DNA of 64,000 nt from contig DATJUT010000077.1 in NCBI GenBank assembly GCA_035502185.1, positions 1 to 64,000 of the forward strand. Direction: 5' to 3'. Of this stretch, positions 46,281 through 56,610 are shown piece after piece; position 1 is the first letter of the stretch, and every line of letters begins with the position of its first letter. The notes under the pieces are model-generated. The model worked only from the letters and a program-made list of their open reading frames with translations. It was not told the DNA's origin and searched no databases. The stretch is from Gemmatimonadales bacterium. Its GTDB lineage: Bacteria; Gemmatimonadota; Gemmatimonadetes; Gemmatimonadales; JACORV01. The translations under genes were made by a program, and so were the position numbers.

Positions 46281-47827
46281 GCGGCTCTCAGGTCCCGGCC
46301 GGTCATCGCGCCCGGTTGCTCGAGCCCGAGCAGCGCGAGGATGGTGGGCCCGACGTCGCGCAGCGCGCCGCCGGGGCGCAGCGCGCCGCGGAATCCCCCG
46401 TCCATCAGCAGCAGCGGAACCGGGTTCGTGGTGTGCGCGGTGTGGGGGCCACCGGTTCCCGGATCGATCATCATCTCGCAGTTGCCGTGGTCGGCGGTCA
46501 CGATGAGCGAGGCCCCACCCTTCTCGGCGGACGCGATCACGCGCGCGAGGCACGAGTCCACGGTCTCCACGGCGCGCACGACCGCCGGCAGCTTGCCGGT
46601 GTGGCCGACCATGTCCCCGTTCGCGTAGTTGGCCAGGATGAAGTCGTGCGAGCGCCGCTCGATGGCTCCGCACAGGATGTCGGTGATGCCCGCCGCGCTC
46701 ATCTCCGGCTTGAGGTCGTAGGTGGCGACCTTCTGGCTGTCCACCAGGAGCCGCTCCTCGCCGGGGTACGGCTGCTCGACCCCGCCGTTGAAGAAGTAGG
46801 TCACGTGAGCGTACTTCTCGGTTTCCGCGGTGCGCAGCATGCCCAGCCCATGGCGGCTCACCACGTCGGCCAGGATCTCGTTCAGCACCTCCGGCCCGAA
46901 CGCCACCGGGACCGTGAACGTGGCGTCGTACGAGGTCATGGTCACCACGTCCATCGTCGGCGCCCCGCCTCGATCGAAGCCGGCGAAGTCCGGCTCGGTC
47001 CAGGCGCGCACCATCTGGCGCATCCGGTCCGCGCGGAAATTGAAGCACAGGATGCCGTCGCCCGGCCGGATGGGCGCCACCGGCTGACCGGCGCCATCCA
47101 CCACCACCAGCGGCTTGATGAACTCGTCGGTCTCGCCACGGGCGTACGCCGCGGCGATGCCGGCCACCGGATCCGTGACCGGCGTCCCGACGCCGTGCAT
47201 CATCGCGTCGTACGCGAGCTTGGTGCGGTCCCAGCGCTTGTCGCGGTCCATGCCGTAGTACCGGCCCGTGGCGGTGGCCACCACGGCGCGGCGGCCCACG
47301 GCGGCGACCAGCTCGCGCATGAACCCTTCCGCCGACGCGGGAAGGGTGTCGCGGCCGTCCAGGAGCGCCTGGATGGCGACGCGCGGCAGCTTCGCCCGCG
47401 CGGCCAGCTCGACGCAGGCCAGGAGGTGCCGGTCCAGCGCGTGCACGCCGCCCGGGCCGATCAGGCCGAACAGGTGCAGCGTGCCCCCGCGCGCCTGCAC
47501 GTCCGCCACCAGGCGAGTCAGCGCCGGGATCTCGAAGAACGCGCCCGATTCGATCGTGTCGGAGATGCGGACGATGTCCTGGTGCACGACCCGGCCGGCC
47601 CCGAGGTTGAGATGGCCGACTTCGGAGTTACCCATCTGACCCTCGGGCAGCCCCACGGGCCGGCCCGAGGCGTCGAGCAGGGTGCGCGGCAGGGTCTCCC
47701 ACAGCTTGTGCCACGTCGGCGAGCGGGCCAGCTCGATGGCGTTCCCGTCGGTCCCGCGGCGGAATCCCCACCCGTCCAGGACCACCAGGGCCACCGCCCC
47801 GCGTCGCGCCGTCCGGCCGTTTGACAT
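46277..47827 (-). CDS. gpmI: 2,3-bisphosphoglycerate-independent phosphoglycerate mutase
   Basis: 516 residues. Metal ligand Asp18 in VVLDGWGFR, catalytic Ser68 in GQMGNSEVGHLNLGAGRVV, and later ligands in DGRDTLPASA, NFRADRMRQMV, ILANYANGDMVGHTGKL and TADHGNCEMM. Converts 3- to 2-phosphoglycerate with manganese. Its ATG follows GGGAG by five bases, and the divergent SH3 gene starts about 30 bases away, so the two promoters overlap. Confidence 0.96.
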   Translation of the reverse strand: MSNGRTARRGAVALVVLDGWGFRRGTDGNAIELARSPTWHKLWETLPRTLLDASGRPVGLPEGQMGNSEVGHLNLGAGRVVHQDIVRISDTIESGAFFEIPALTRLVADVQARGGTLHLFGLIGPGGVHALDRHLLACVELAARAKLPRVAIQALLDGRDTLPASAEGFMRELVAAVGRRAVVATATGRYYGMDRDKRWDRTKLAYDAMMHGVGTPVTDPVAGIAAAYARGETDEFIKPLVVVDGAGQPVAPIRPGDGILCFNFRADRMRQMVRAWTEPDFAGFDRGGAPTMDVVTMTSYDATFTVPVAFGPEVLNEILADVVSRHGLGMLRTAETEKYAHVTYFFNGGVEQPYPGEERLLVDSQKVATYDLKPEMSAAGITDILCGAIERRSHDFILANYANGDMVGHTGKLPAVVRAVETVDSCLARVIASAEKGGASLIVTADHGNCEMMIDPGTGGPHTAHTTNPVPLLLMDGGFRGALRPGGALRDVGPTILALLGLEQPGAMTGRDLRAA

Positions 47828-47849
47828 CGCTACTCCCAGGTTCTACAAT
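47821..47849 (+). promoter_or_regulatory. Near-consensus promoter of the SH3 gene, leaderless arrangement
   Basis: TTGACA (47821-47826), exactly 17 bases, TACAAT (47844-47849). Seven bases later is GTG at 47857. An ATG at 47848 overlaps the -10 box and so cannot be the translation start of this transcript. Confidence 0.7.
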
Positions 47850-47856
47850 GACTTTC

Positions 47857-48893
47857 GTGCGGAACCGCAGGCCGCAATCTACCCCCGTTCGGCGCCCCCA
47901 ACCAGCCGCGCTCACCCTGTTTTCGCTCGCCGCGTGCGGACTTCTCGCCGCCATCCCGGTGCGAGCCGCGACGGCGCAGCAGCCGGCGACGGTGCGGCGC
48001 GACGGCACGCCGTTCCTCGGCGAGCCGGGCGGCCGGCCGCTGGGCCGGCTCACGGCGGGCGTCGCGCTGGTTCCGCAGGGAAGCCGCGGCGCCAGCGTGC
48101 AGGTGACGGTGGACGGATGGATCATCGGCTCGGCCGTGGCGTCGGCGAATCGCGACGGGCACGGTCTGGCGCTGAGCCGGGACGAGTACCTGCGCACCGT
48201 GCCCAACGGCCGGCTCGTGGCGCGGCTGGTGAAGGGTGCGCTGGTGGACTCGGTGGAGCAGCGCAACGGGTGGATCCACGTGCGTCGCGCCGGCTGGGTG
48301 GCGAGCCGGGCCCTGGCGGGACTCGCGGCGGGCGCGTCGTTTGCGACCGCGGCGGCGGCGCCGGCGGACACGTCGGGCTCGCTCGACACGGTCGATGTCC
48401 GCAGCGCGGTCCTGCAGCGACCGGTGCGGCTCTACCACGCGCCGGACTCGCTGGCGGCCGGCCTGCTCGAGGCCGGCGTGCCCGTCCGCGTCACGGCGCG
48501 CGCGGGCGACTGGGTACGGGTGGAGGCGGCGGGGTGGGTGCGGGCGGGCGAGCTGCGGCAGGCCGGCGGGCAGACGGTGAGCAGCGTGACGGCGGCGGAC
48601 CTGCGGTCCGCGCCGGAGGAGTGGCGCGGCCGGGTGATCCGGTGGACCATCCAGTTCATCGCGCTGCAGACCGCGGACGAGCTGCGCCCCGACTTCGCCC
48701 CGGGACAGCAGTACATCCTGGCGCGGGGCCCGGCGCCCGAATACGCCTTCGTGTACGTGGTGGTGCCGCCCGACAAGGTGGCCGAGATCGCGCGACTGCA
48801 GCCGCTGGACAGCGTCACGATCGTGGCGCGGGTCAAGAGCGGCCGGAGCACCTACCTCGCCAATCCGATCCTCGAGCTGGTGGACGTCGTCCC

Positions 48894-48897
<4 letters not shown>
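47857..48897 (+). CDS. Exported SH3-domain repeat protein
   Basis: 346 residues from GTG 47857 (an ATG at 47848 lies in the -10 box). Signal peptide LTLFSLAACGLLAAIPVRAA with cleavage near TAQ. The first half has two SH3b-like modules (GWIIGSAVASANRDG, then LVARLVKGALVDSVEQRNGW and IHVRRAGWVASRAL); a third is GVPVRVTARAGDWVRVEAAG near residues 205-230. The C-terminal ~100 residues (ADLRSAPEEWRGRVIRWTIQ) form another beta domain. Bacterial SH3 modules usually bind peptidoglycan. Unknown role; ATGA overlap with the next gene. Confidence 0.7.
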
Positions 48898-50748
<1,851 letters not shown>

Positions 50749-50792
50749 GCCACGGCGGCCGCTCCCGCGAGCCCGCTCGCGGGACACCGCGC

Positions 50793-50822
50793 TTGACACC
50801 GCCGGCCGCTCTCCAGTAGTCT
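50793..50822 (+). promoter_or_regulatory. Promoter of the amino-acid permease gene
   Basis: TTGACA (50793-50798), 18 bases, TAGTCT (50817-50822). The leader of about 60 bases ends with AAAGG before the ATG at 50892; this gene is therefore not leaderless, a useful contrast. Confidence 0.55.
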
Positions 50823-50891
50823 AGCGCGCTTCCACCCCGGTGCGGGCACGCTCGCGTCCCGCTACCAGCCCTGCAGCCAAAGGTCGCTCCG

Positions 50892-52400
50892 ATGAACCTG
50901 TGGGCCACCAAGTCCATCACCGCGCTGCGCGCCGAGGCCGACGCGGTCGGCGAGCGCACCCTCAAGCGCGCGCTCGGTCCGCTGAACCTGATCACTCTCG
51001 GCATCGGGGCCATCATCGGCGCGGGCATCTTCGTGCTGACCGGCCAGGCGGCGGCGCTGTACGCCGGGCCGGCGGTGCCGATCTCGATGATCCTCGTGGG
51101 CATCGCCTGCGCCTTCGCGGGACTCTGCTATGCCGAGATGGCGAGTGCGGTTCCCGTCGCCGGCAGCGCGTACACCTACTCGTACGCGACCTTGGGAGAG
51201 CTGGTTGCGTGGATCATCGGCTGGGACCTGGTGCTGGAGTACGCCGCCGGCGCGGCCACCGTCGGCGTGGGGTGGTCGGGCCACTTCGTCAGCCTGCTCA
51301 ACGACTTCGGGATCACGTTGCCCGCGACCCTGACCAATTCGCCGACGGCGTGGTGCACGGCGGCCAACGTCCGCGACGCCGTGGCCGGCTGCGCGCACGC
51401 GGGGCTCAACCTGACGGGCGCCATCGTGAACGCGCCGGCGGTGTTCGTCGTGGCCGTGATGTCGACCATCCTGGTGATCGGCATCAAGGAGTCGGCGACC
51501 GTCAACAACTTCATCGTGATCCTGAAGCTGTCCATCATCCTGGTGATCTTCTTCGTCGGCCTGGCGCACTTCCACCCCGCGAACCTCAAGCCCTTCGTGC
51601 CGCCGAACACCGGTGACTGGGGCACCTACGGCCCGTCCGGGGTCCTGCGCGGCGCGGGTCTGGTGTTCTTCGCCTACATCGGGTTCGACGCGGTCTCGAC
51701 GGCGGCCCAGGAGGCGCGGAATCCCCAGCGGGACATGCCGATCGGCATCCTGGGCTCGCTGGCGATCTGCACCCTGCTGTACGTCATCGTCTCGGCGGTG
51801 CTGGTGGGCATGGTGCCCTACAAGGACCTCAACGTCGCGGCCCCGATGGCGCTCGCGATGCAGCGCATCGGCGCGCCGGAGATCCTCCGCGTGCTCGTGG
51901 ACGTGGGAGCGGTGCTGGGGCTGGGTTCGGTGATCCTGGTGATGCTCCTGGGCCAGTCGCGCGTGTTCTACTCGATGTCGCGCGACGGCCTGCTGGGCAG
52001 GTGGGCGGCGTCGGTGCACCCGAAGTTCCGCACGCCGTACCTCTCCACGATCTTCACCGGGATCGCCGTGGCGATCGCCACCGGGATGCTGCCCCTCCAG
52101 CTCCTGGGCCAGCTGGTGAACATCGGGACGCTGCTCGCCTTCGTGCTGGTCTCGATCGGCGTGCTGATTCTGCGCCGGACGCGGCCGGACCTCGCCCGTC
52201 CTTTTAGGACGCCGTGGGTGCCGTTCGTGCCGATCATGGGCGTCGTATGCTGCGCCGGCCTGATGGCCACGCTCCCGCTGGACACCTGGATCCGGCTGGT
52301 GGTGTGGCTGCTGATCGGCTTCGGGATCTACTTCGGCTACAGCCGGCGGCACAGCGTGCTGCAGCGGGAGATGGCGGCCGGGATCGCGCAGCTCAAGTAG
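50892..52400 (+). CDS. APC-family amino acid permease (cationic amino acid transporter type)
   Basis: 502 residues, about 12 membrane helices. Family signatures: LGIGAIIGAGIFVLTGQAAA, GLCYAEMASAVPVAGSAYTY, SYATLGELVAWIIGWDLVLE and AYIGFDAVSTAAQEARNPQR, DMPIGILGSL. Resembles YfnA/CAT-type exchangers. Substrate unknown. Followed by a strong hairpin terminator; convergent with the GWxTD gene. Confidence 0.92.
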   Translation: MNLWATKSITALRAEADAVGERTLKRALGPLNLITLGIGAIIGAGIFVLTGQAAALYAGPAVPISMILVGIACAFAGLCYAEMASAVPVAGSAYTYSYATLGELVAWIIGWDLVLEYAAGAATVGVGWSGHFVSLLNDFGITLPATLTNSPTAWCTAANVRDAVAGCAHAGLNLTGAIVNAPAVFVVAVMSTILVIGIKESATVNNFIVILKLSIILVIFFVGLAHFHPANLKPFVPPNTGDWGTYGPSGVLRGAGLVFFAYIGFDAVSTAAQEARNPQRDMPIGILGSLAICTLLYVIVSAVLVGMVPYKDLNVAAPMALAMQRIGAPEILRVLVDVGAVLGLGSVILVMLLGQSRVFYSMSRDGLLGRWAASVHPKFRTPYLSTIFTGIAVAIATGMLPLQLLGQLVNIGTLLAFVLVSIGVLILRRTRPDLARPFRTPWVPFVPIMGVVCCAGLMATLPLDTWIRLVVWLLIGFGIYFGYSRRHSVLQREMAAGIAQLK

Positions 52401-52419
52401 CGACTGCCGTGCGAGAGGC

Positions 52420-52449
52420 AGCGGCCGGCTCCGTGAGGGGCCGGCCGCT
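52420..52449. terminator. Terminator-like hairpin between convergent genes
   Basis: AGCGGCCGGC and GCCGGCCGCT form a perfect ten-base stem around the loop TCCGTGAGGG. No T-run follows on either strand, so it is more likely a Rho-assisted or bidirectional stop for the permease and GWxTD transcripts than a classical intrinsic terminator. Confidence 0.6.
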
Positions 52450-52489
52450 TGGCGTTCGGGGCTCGGCGCTCGCCGCCGGGACGCCGCGT

Positions 52490-54721
52490 TCAGCGGACCA
52501 CGAACGCGATGGTGCCCTGGCCCGCGTCGGCGCCGGTGTCCAGGTCCGTGACGCGCAGCCGCAGCAGGTACTTCCCGTGCGGCGTCTGCTCCGGCGTGAT
52601 GTCCAGGACCTCGGGCGCCACGCCTCCCGCGCCGGCCGGCCGCTCCCGGTGGAACTCGAAGCGGATCGCGTCCGGCCAGTCGGCGCGCCGGATGTCCCGC
52701 TCCGGCGAGCCGGTGCGCAGCAGCTCGTAGGAGACCTGGTAGCGGGCGATCCCGCCCGCCGCGCGCAGGCCGTAGACCTCGGCGTAGCTCCGGATCGGCG
52801 AGCCCTGCGGAAAGACCAGCGTGCGCTCGACCCGGGCCAGCATCGCCGCGCGGTCCACGCCCGAGTCGCCCCAGGCGGGCGCCAGCAGCAGCTCGCTCAC
52901 CGCCAGCCGGTCGAAGCGCTTGAGACCGATGCGCAGCGTCTGCCGGCCGAGCCCCGCCGAGTCCCGGGCCTGGGCGAGCAGCAGGTAGCTGCCCGGCCGG
53001 GCCAGCAGGGTCACCACGCCAGTGGAATCGACGCCGGGGGCGCTCGCGCCCGCGACGCCCGCCAGCGAGGCGGCCACGGCGCCGCGCGTGGTGACGACCA
53101 CCAGGTCGGTGACCGTGGCGTCCATGCGGTCGGCGAATTGCGCGGTCCAGACGCCGAAGTCGAGGGGGGCCGGCTCCGCGCTCGCGTCCTCGGTGAGACC
53201 TCTCTGCGCCGTTTCGAACTGCCGCTCGTTCATCGCCCGGAAGACCATGTCCGGGACGGTGCGCTCGCCGCCGGAGAAGGCGCTCGGACGCGCGAACCGC
53301 ACTTCGCCGTACTCCTGGTACTGCCACCGCTCGATGTCCCGGGTGTTGCAGCTCATGTCCGCGGCGTTGGTGGCGCCGATGAAGTTCTGGTCCGGCGGGC
53401 CCAGCCTCAGGTACATCACGCCACGGTCGTCGAGCCCGGTGGCGAGGTTGTAGCCGACCCGCGCCGCGACGCTGTCCATGCTCCTGAGGTCGAGGTTGAG
53501 CGGCGCGAACATCGAGGACTGCACGGCAGACCCGAACAGCGACTCCATCCAGGCCCCCATCGAGGCGGTGGTCGGGTCGGGGAAGATGCGGGCACGGTCG
53601 CTGGCGTGGCTCACGCCCGGAAGACCGGTCTGGGCGTAGGTCGCAGTCGGATCGGTCTGGGGAAGCGTCGGGTCCTCGGGAAGGCCGAAGATCCGCAGCG
53701 GCGCGTGCCGCGGCACCAGCACCTCGTACATCTCGCAGCGCGTGTAGAACGCCCGCTCGCCGGAGGACGGCTCCAGGTTCATGGCGCGCGCCAGCTGGCT
53801 GCGGTGGTACGAGATCAGCGGATGCAGCAGCGGGTAGTTCTTGCGCGCGAAGCGGAGCCTGGCGAAGTGCTCGGCCACCCGGTGGTTGACGCCCGCGAAC
53901 AGGTTCGGATTGCGGCGTGCCCAGAACAGCTCCAGCCAGGTGCGCTTCTGCGCGGGAGCGACGCCCGCCGACCAGAGGCTCACCTCGTAGGGCTGCGCGA
54001 TCCCCACCACCTGGCGCCACAGCGCGTCGGTCGAGTCGGCGTCGGCGTGGGCCAGGGCCCGCCGGTAGAACGACCAGCCGCCAAGCGTGTCGCCGGCCTC
54101 GAAGTCGCTCTGGGCGCGGAGCGCGAGCCACGCCGGGTTCGTCGAGTCGGCGGCGAGCGCGGAGTCGAGCAGCGCGTCGGCGTCGTCGTAGTGCTCGTCC
54201 TCGATCGCCAGCAGCGCGAGGCGAGAGCGGATCAGGGGGTCGCCCGACCAGCGCGAGAGCCGCTCCGCCATCCGCCGCCGCGAGCCGGCGTTCCGGAACA
54301 GCGTGAGCCACTGGTCCCACGCGCCGGGGTACCGCGGGTCCAGCTCGAGCGTGCGCTCCAGGCCCCGCCTGGCGATGTCCTCGCCGTCGTCGCCGCCGAG
54401 CCACAGGCCGGCTGCCGCGTAACGGAACGCCGGCTCCGGATCGCCGGGCGCGAGGCGCTGCGCCTCCTCGTAGGCGCGGATCGCACGGAAGCGTCCGAAC
54501 GGCGTCTGGCTGAGCCACGCGTCGCCCAGCGCCAGGAAGCCCCGTGCGTCGCGCGGATGATCGCCGGTGTACCGCTCGGCGAGGTGGATGGCGTCGTCGA
54601 TCCGGCCCGCGGCGAGGAGGGCGCGGGTCTGTCGGAGCGGCTCGGGCAGGCTGTCCTGCGCGACGACTCGGGCGGGGAGCAGGCTGCAGGCGGCGAGCAG
54701 GCAGGCGAGGCGGATGCGCAT
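52490..54721 (-). CDS. GWxTD-domain exported protein with TPR-like N-terminus
   Basis: 743 residues. Signal peptide ending RVVAQ (ACLLAACSLLPARVVAQ). TPR-like helices cover about residues 25-210 (TRALLAAGRIDDAIHLAERY, DARGFLALGDAWLSQTPFG). The GWxTD-type part follows (LWSAGVAPAQKRTWLELFWA, RRNPNLFAGVNHRVAEHFAR, GVMYLRLGPPDQNFIGATN, IERWQYQEYGEVRF) and a beta-rich C-terminus. GWxTD proteins occur in Gemmatimonadota, Acidobacteria and relatives; function unknown, probably periplasmic. The lipoprotein gene ends 11 bases upstream. Confidence 0.8.
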   Translation of the reverse strand: MRIRLACLLAACSLLPARVVAQDSLPEPLRQTRALLAAGRIDDAIHLAERYTGDHPRDARGFLALGDAWLSQTPFGRFRAIRAYEEAQRLAPGDPEPAFRYAAAGLWLGGDDGEDIARRGLERTLELDPRYPGAWDQWLTLFRNAGSRRRMAERLSRWSGDPLIRSRLALLAIEDEHYDDADALLDSALAADSTNPAWLALRAQSDFEAGDTLGGWSFYRRALAHADADSTDALWRQVVGIAQPYEVSLWSAGVAPAQKRTWLELFWARRNPNLFAGVNHRVAEHFARLRFARKNYPLLHPLISYHRSQLARAMNLEPSSGERAFYTRCEMYEVLVPRHAPLRIFGLPEDPTLPQTDPTATYAQTGLPGVSHASDRARIFPDPTTASMGAWMESLFGSAVQSSMFAPLNLDLRSMDSVAARVGYNLATGLDDRGVMYLRLGPPDQNFIGATNAADMSCNTRDIERWQYQEYGEVRFARPSAFSGGERTVPDMVFRAMNERQFETAQRGLTEDASAEPAPLDFGVWTAQFADRMDATVTDLVVVTTRGAVAASLAGVAGASAPGVDSTGVVTLLARPGSYLLLAQARDSAGLGRQTLRIGLKRFDRLAVSELLLAPAWGDSGVDRAAMLARVERTLVFPQGSPIRSYAEVYGLRAAGGIARYQVSYELLRTGSPERDIRRADWPDAIRFEFHRERPAGAGGVAPEVLDITPEQTPHGKYLLRLRVTDLDTGADAGQGTIAFVVR

Positions 54722-54732
54722 CGATGGCCCTC

Positions 54733-55128
54733 CTACAGCGACCATCCCTTGGGAGCGAACAGCGGGAAGGCGAGGCCGACGAACAGCACTACGCCGAGGA
54801 AGCTGGCCATCTCCGCGAGCTGGATGAACGCGCTGTTGGCGGTGCGGTCCGGCTCGCGCACCACCAGCTCGAGCACGTCGTCCGCCGGCACCGTGACGCG
54901 GCGCAGCTGGCCGCTGGCCCTGCTCTGGCCCACGATCGAGTCCCCCACCAGCCGCGCCTGGCGCACGCGCCACCAGTGGGTGCTGTCGTCGCGCAGCCGC
55001 ACGGCAACGTCCTTGGCGGAATCGCTCGCGAACGCCTGCGCGAGCGGCACGGGCCGCATGGACCACCGGGTGCAGGCGGCGGGCATGAGCACCGCCAACA
55101 CGAGAAGCAAACGCGTCGTCACTCCCAT
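54733..55128 (-). CDS. Small lipoprotein with C-terminal membrane helix
   Basis: 131 residues. Lipobox PAAC (Cys19) after LLLVLAVLMPAA; a beta-rich middle (VRLRDDSTHWWRVRQARLVG, VTVPADDVLELVVREPD) and one C-terminal hydrophobic segment ASFLGVVLFVGLAFPLFAP. Having both a lipid anchor and a C-terminal helix is unusual. Unknown function; probably co-transcribed with the GWxTD gene. Confidence 0.6.
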   Translation of the reverse strand: MGVTTRLLLVLAVLMPAACTRWSMRPVPLAQAFASDSAKDVAVRLRDDSTHWWRVRQARLVGDSIVGQSRASGQLRRVTVPADDVLELVVREPDRTANSAFIQLAEMASFLGVVLFVGLAFPLFAPKGWSL

Positions 55129-55242
55129 CAGCGCACCCCGGGCCGGCGTGCACCCTAGCGCCCCACCGTCACTCGAGCGTCAGGCCGCCGACCCACCGTA
55201 CGCGTCGCGCGCCAGGTCCGCAACGGGAGCGGAAATGTCCAC

Positions 55243-55271
55243 TTGCCCGCGGCTTCCGAGTCCCTTACCGT
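55243..55271 (+). promoter_or_regulatory. nrnA promoter, leaderless arrangement
   Basis: TTGCCC (55243-55248), 17 bases, TACCGT (55266-55271), seven bases, ATG at 55279. Confidence 0.5.
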
Positions 55272-55278
55272 GCCTCGC

Positions 55279-56316
55279 ATGACGTCCAAGCCGAAGCGGG
55301 AGATCGTGCCGGCTGGCCGCCGGAAGGGCGCGCGCGCCGTCGCCGACGCGCTGCTCGCGGCTCGCCGCATCGTGATGACGACGCACGTCAACTCCGACGG
55401 CGACGGCATCGGCAGTGAGGTCGCGCTGGTGCACCTGCTCGAGGCGCTGGGCAAGGACGTGCGCATCGCGAACCCGACGCCGATCCCTCCGCGCTTCGCC
55501 TTCCTCGTCAGTCCGGTGAAGCGGCACGACTGCACCGAGCGCGCGGTCGCCGCCCTGCGCGATGCGGATCTGTTCCTGGTGCTCGACATCTCGGACCTCG
55601 GCCGCCTCGGCCAGCTGGCCGAGACGATTCACGGCCGGGACGTCGTCACGGCCTGCGTGGACCATCACCTCTCGCCCGGCACGCTGCCCAAGGGGCCGCG
55701 CCTGGTGGACGCCGCGGCCTCCGCGACCGCCGAGCTGGTCTTCGACCTGGCCGAGGTCGCGGGCTGGCGGCTCACGGCCGACGCGGCCCGCGCGCTCTAC
55801 GTGGGCCTGCTGACCGACACGGGAGGCTTCCGGTTCGCGAACACCTCGCCCCGCACACTGCGCGTCGCGGCCTCGCTGCTCGAGTGCGGCCTGGACCCCG
55901 AGCGCATCTACGAGCAGGTGTACGCGACCGCGCCCGTCGGCCGCCTGCGACTCACCGCGGAGGTGCTGGAGACGCTCGTGGTGGAGCCGGAGATCGGACT
56001 CTCGTGGATCACGGTGCCGGCCGGCGCGCTGGAGCGGCACGGCGTGAGCGCCGACGACCTAGACGGCCTGGTCGAGCTGGCGCGCTCGGTGCAGGGCACC
56101 CGGCTGGCGTTGCTGTTCCGCACCCTGGCGAGCGGCAGGATCAAGGTGTCGTTCCGCTCCGTCGGCGACGTGGACGTGGCTGCCTTTGCCCAGCCCTTCG
56201 GCGGCGGCGGCCACGCGAAGGCCTCGGGTGCGTCCATTCCCGGCACGCTGGACGAGGTGCAGGGCCAGGTCCTCGCAGCGGCACGGCGCTTGCTCTCCAA
56301 TGGGCGGGTTTCTTGA
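55279..56316 (+). CDS. nrnA: DHH/DHHA1 phosphoesterase, oligoribonuclease/pAp phosphatase NrnA-like
   Basis: 345 residues. DHH domain motifs VMTTHVNSDGDGIGSEVALV, FLVLDISDLGRLGQL and the name motif CVDHHLSPG; DHHA1 motif FGGGGHAKASGASIPG near the C-terminus. YVGLLTDTGGFRFANTSPRT is also typical. NrnA degrades nano-RNA and 3'-phosphoadenosine 5'-phosphate with manganese. Its stop overlaps the -35 of the nfu promoter. Confidence 0.9.
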   Translation: MTSKPKREIVPAGRRKGARAVADALLAARRIVMTTHVNSDGDGIGSEVALVHLLEALGKDVRIANPTPIPPRFAFLVSPVKRHDCTERAVAALRDADLFLVLDISDLGRLGQLAETIHGRDVVTACVDHHLSPGTLPKGPRLVDAAASATAELVFDLAEVAGWRLTADAARALYVGLLTDTGGFRFANTSPRTLRVAASLLECGLDPERIYEQVYATAPVGRLRLTAEVLETLVVEPEIGLSWITVPAGALERHGVSADDLDGLVELARSVQGTRLALLFRTLASGRIKVSFRSVGDVDVAAFAQPFGGGGHAKASGASIPGTLDEVQGQVLAAARRLLSNGRVS

Positions 56317-56342
56317 CCCTCATCCGAACGCCCAACTAATTT
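56313..56342 (+). promoter_or_regulatory. Promoter of the nfu-mrp unit
   Basis: TTGACC (56313-56318), 18 bases, TAATTT (56337-56342); the nrnA stop codon is inside the -35 box. Transcription would start near 56349, in the palindrome. Confidence 0.5.
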
Positions 56343-56360
56343 GCGACCGGAGTGGTCGCA
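56342..56360. promoter_or_regulatory. Palindromic operator or hairpin at the nfu start
   Basis: TGCGACC-GGAGT-GGTCGCA: a perfect seven-base inverted repeat overlapping the -10 end and the transcription start, one base before the ATG at 56362. Rrf2-family iron-sulfur regulators bind palindromes with GACC/GGTC cores at such places. The GGAG in the loop is also the only Shine-Dalgarno for nfu. Confidence 0.5.
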
Positions 56361-56361
56361 T

Positions 56362-56610
56362 ATGCGGGAGCGAGCAGTGGCGACCACGCTGGAGAAGATC
56401 GAGGAAGTGCTGGGGACAGTGCGCCCGGCGATCCAGATGGACGGCGGAGACGTGGAGTTGGTGGACTTCGACGAGAGTGAAGGTCTCGTGACGGTGCGTC
56501 TGATGGGCCATTGCGTGGGTTGCCCGATGTCGCGGGCCACGCTGAAGCAGGGGATCGAAGCGCGCCTGAAGATGGCGGTGCCGGAAGTCCGCGGCGTCGC
56601 GGCGGTGTGA
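56362..56610 (+). CDS. nfu: NifU C-terminal-domain iron-sulfur scaffold/carrier (Nfu)
   Basis: 82 residues from ATG 56362. The whole protein is one Nfu domain: EEVLGTVRPAIQMDGGDVEL, VTVRLMGHCVGCPMSRATLK with the cluster-binding CxxC, and LKQGIEARLKMAVPEV. Carries 4Fe-4S clusters to target proteins. GTGA overlap with the Mrp-type ATPase gene, another cluster carrier, so the two probably form one delivery unit. Confidence 0.92.
   Translation: MRERAVATTLEKIEEVLGTVRPAIQMDGGDVELVDFDESEGLVTVRLMGHCVGCPMSRATLKQGIEARLKMAVPEVRGVAAV

Noticed and set aside
47848-47850. ATG as the start of the SH3 gene
   Set aside because: It overlaps a near-consensus -10 box (TACAAT) and so should not be transcribed; GTG 47857 fits better.
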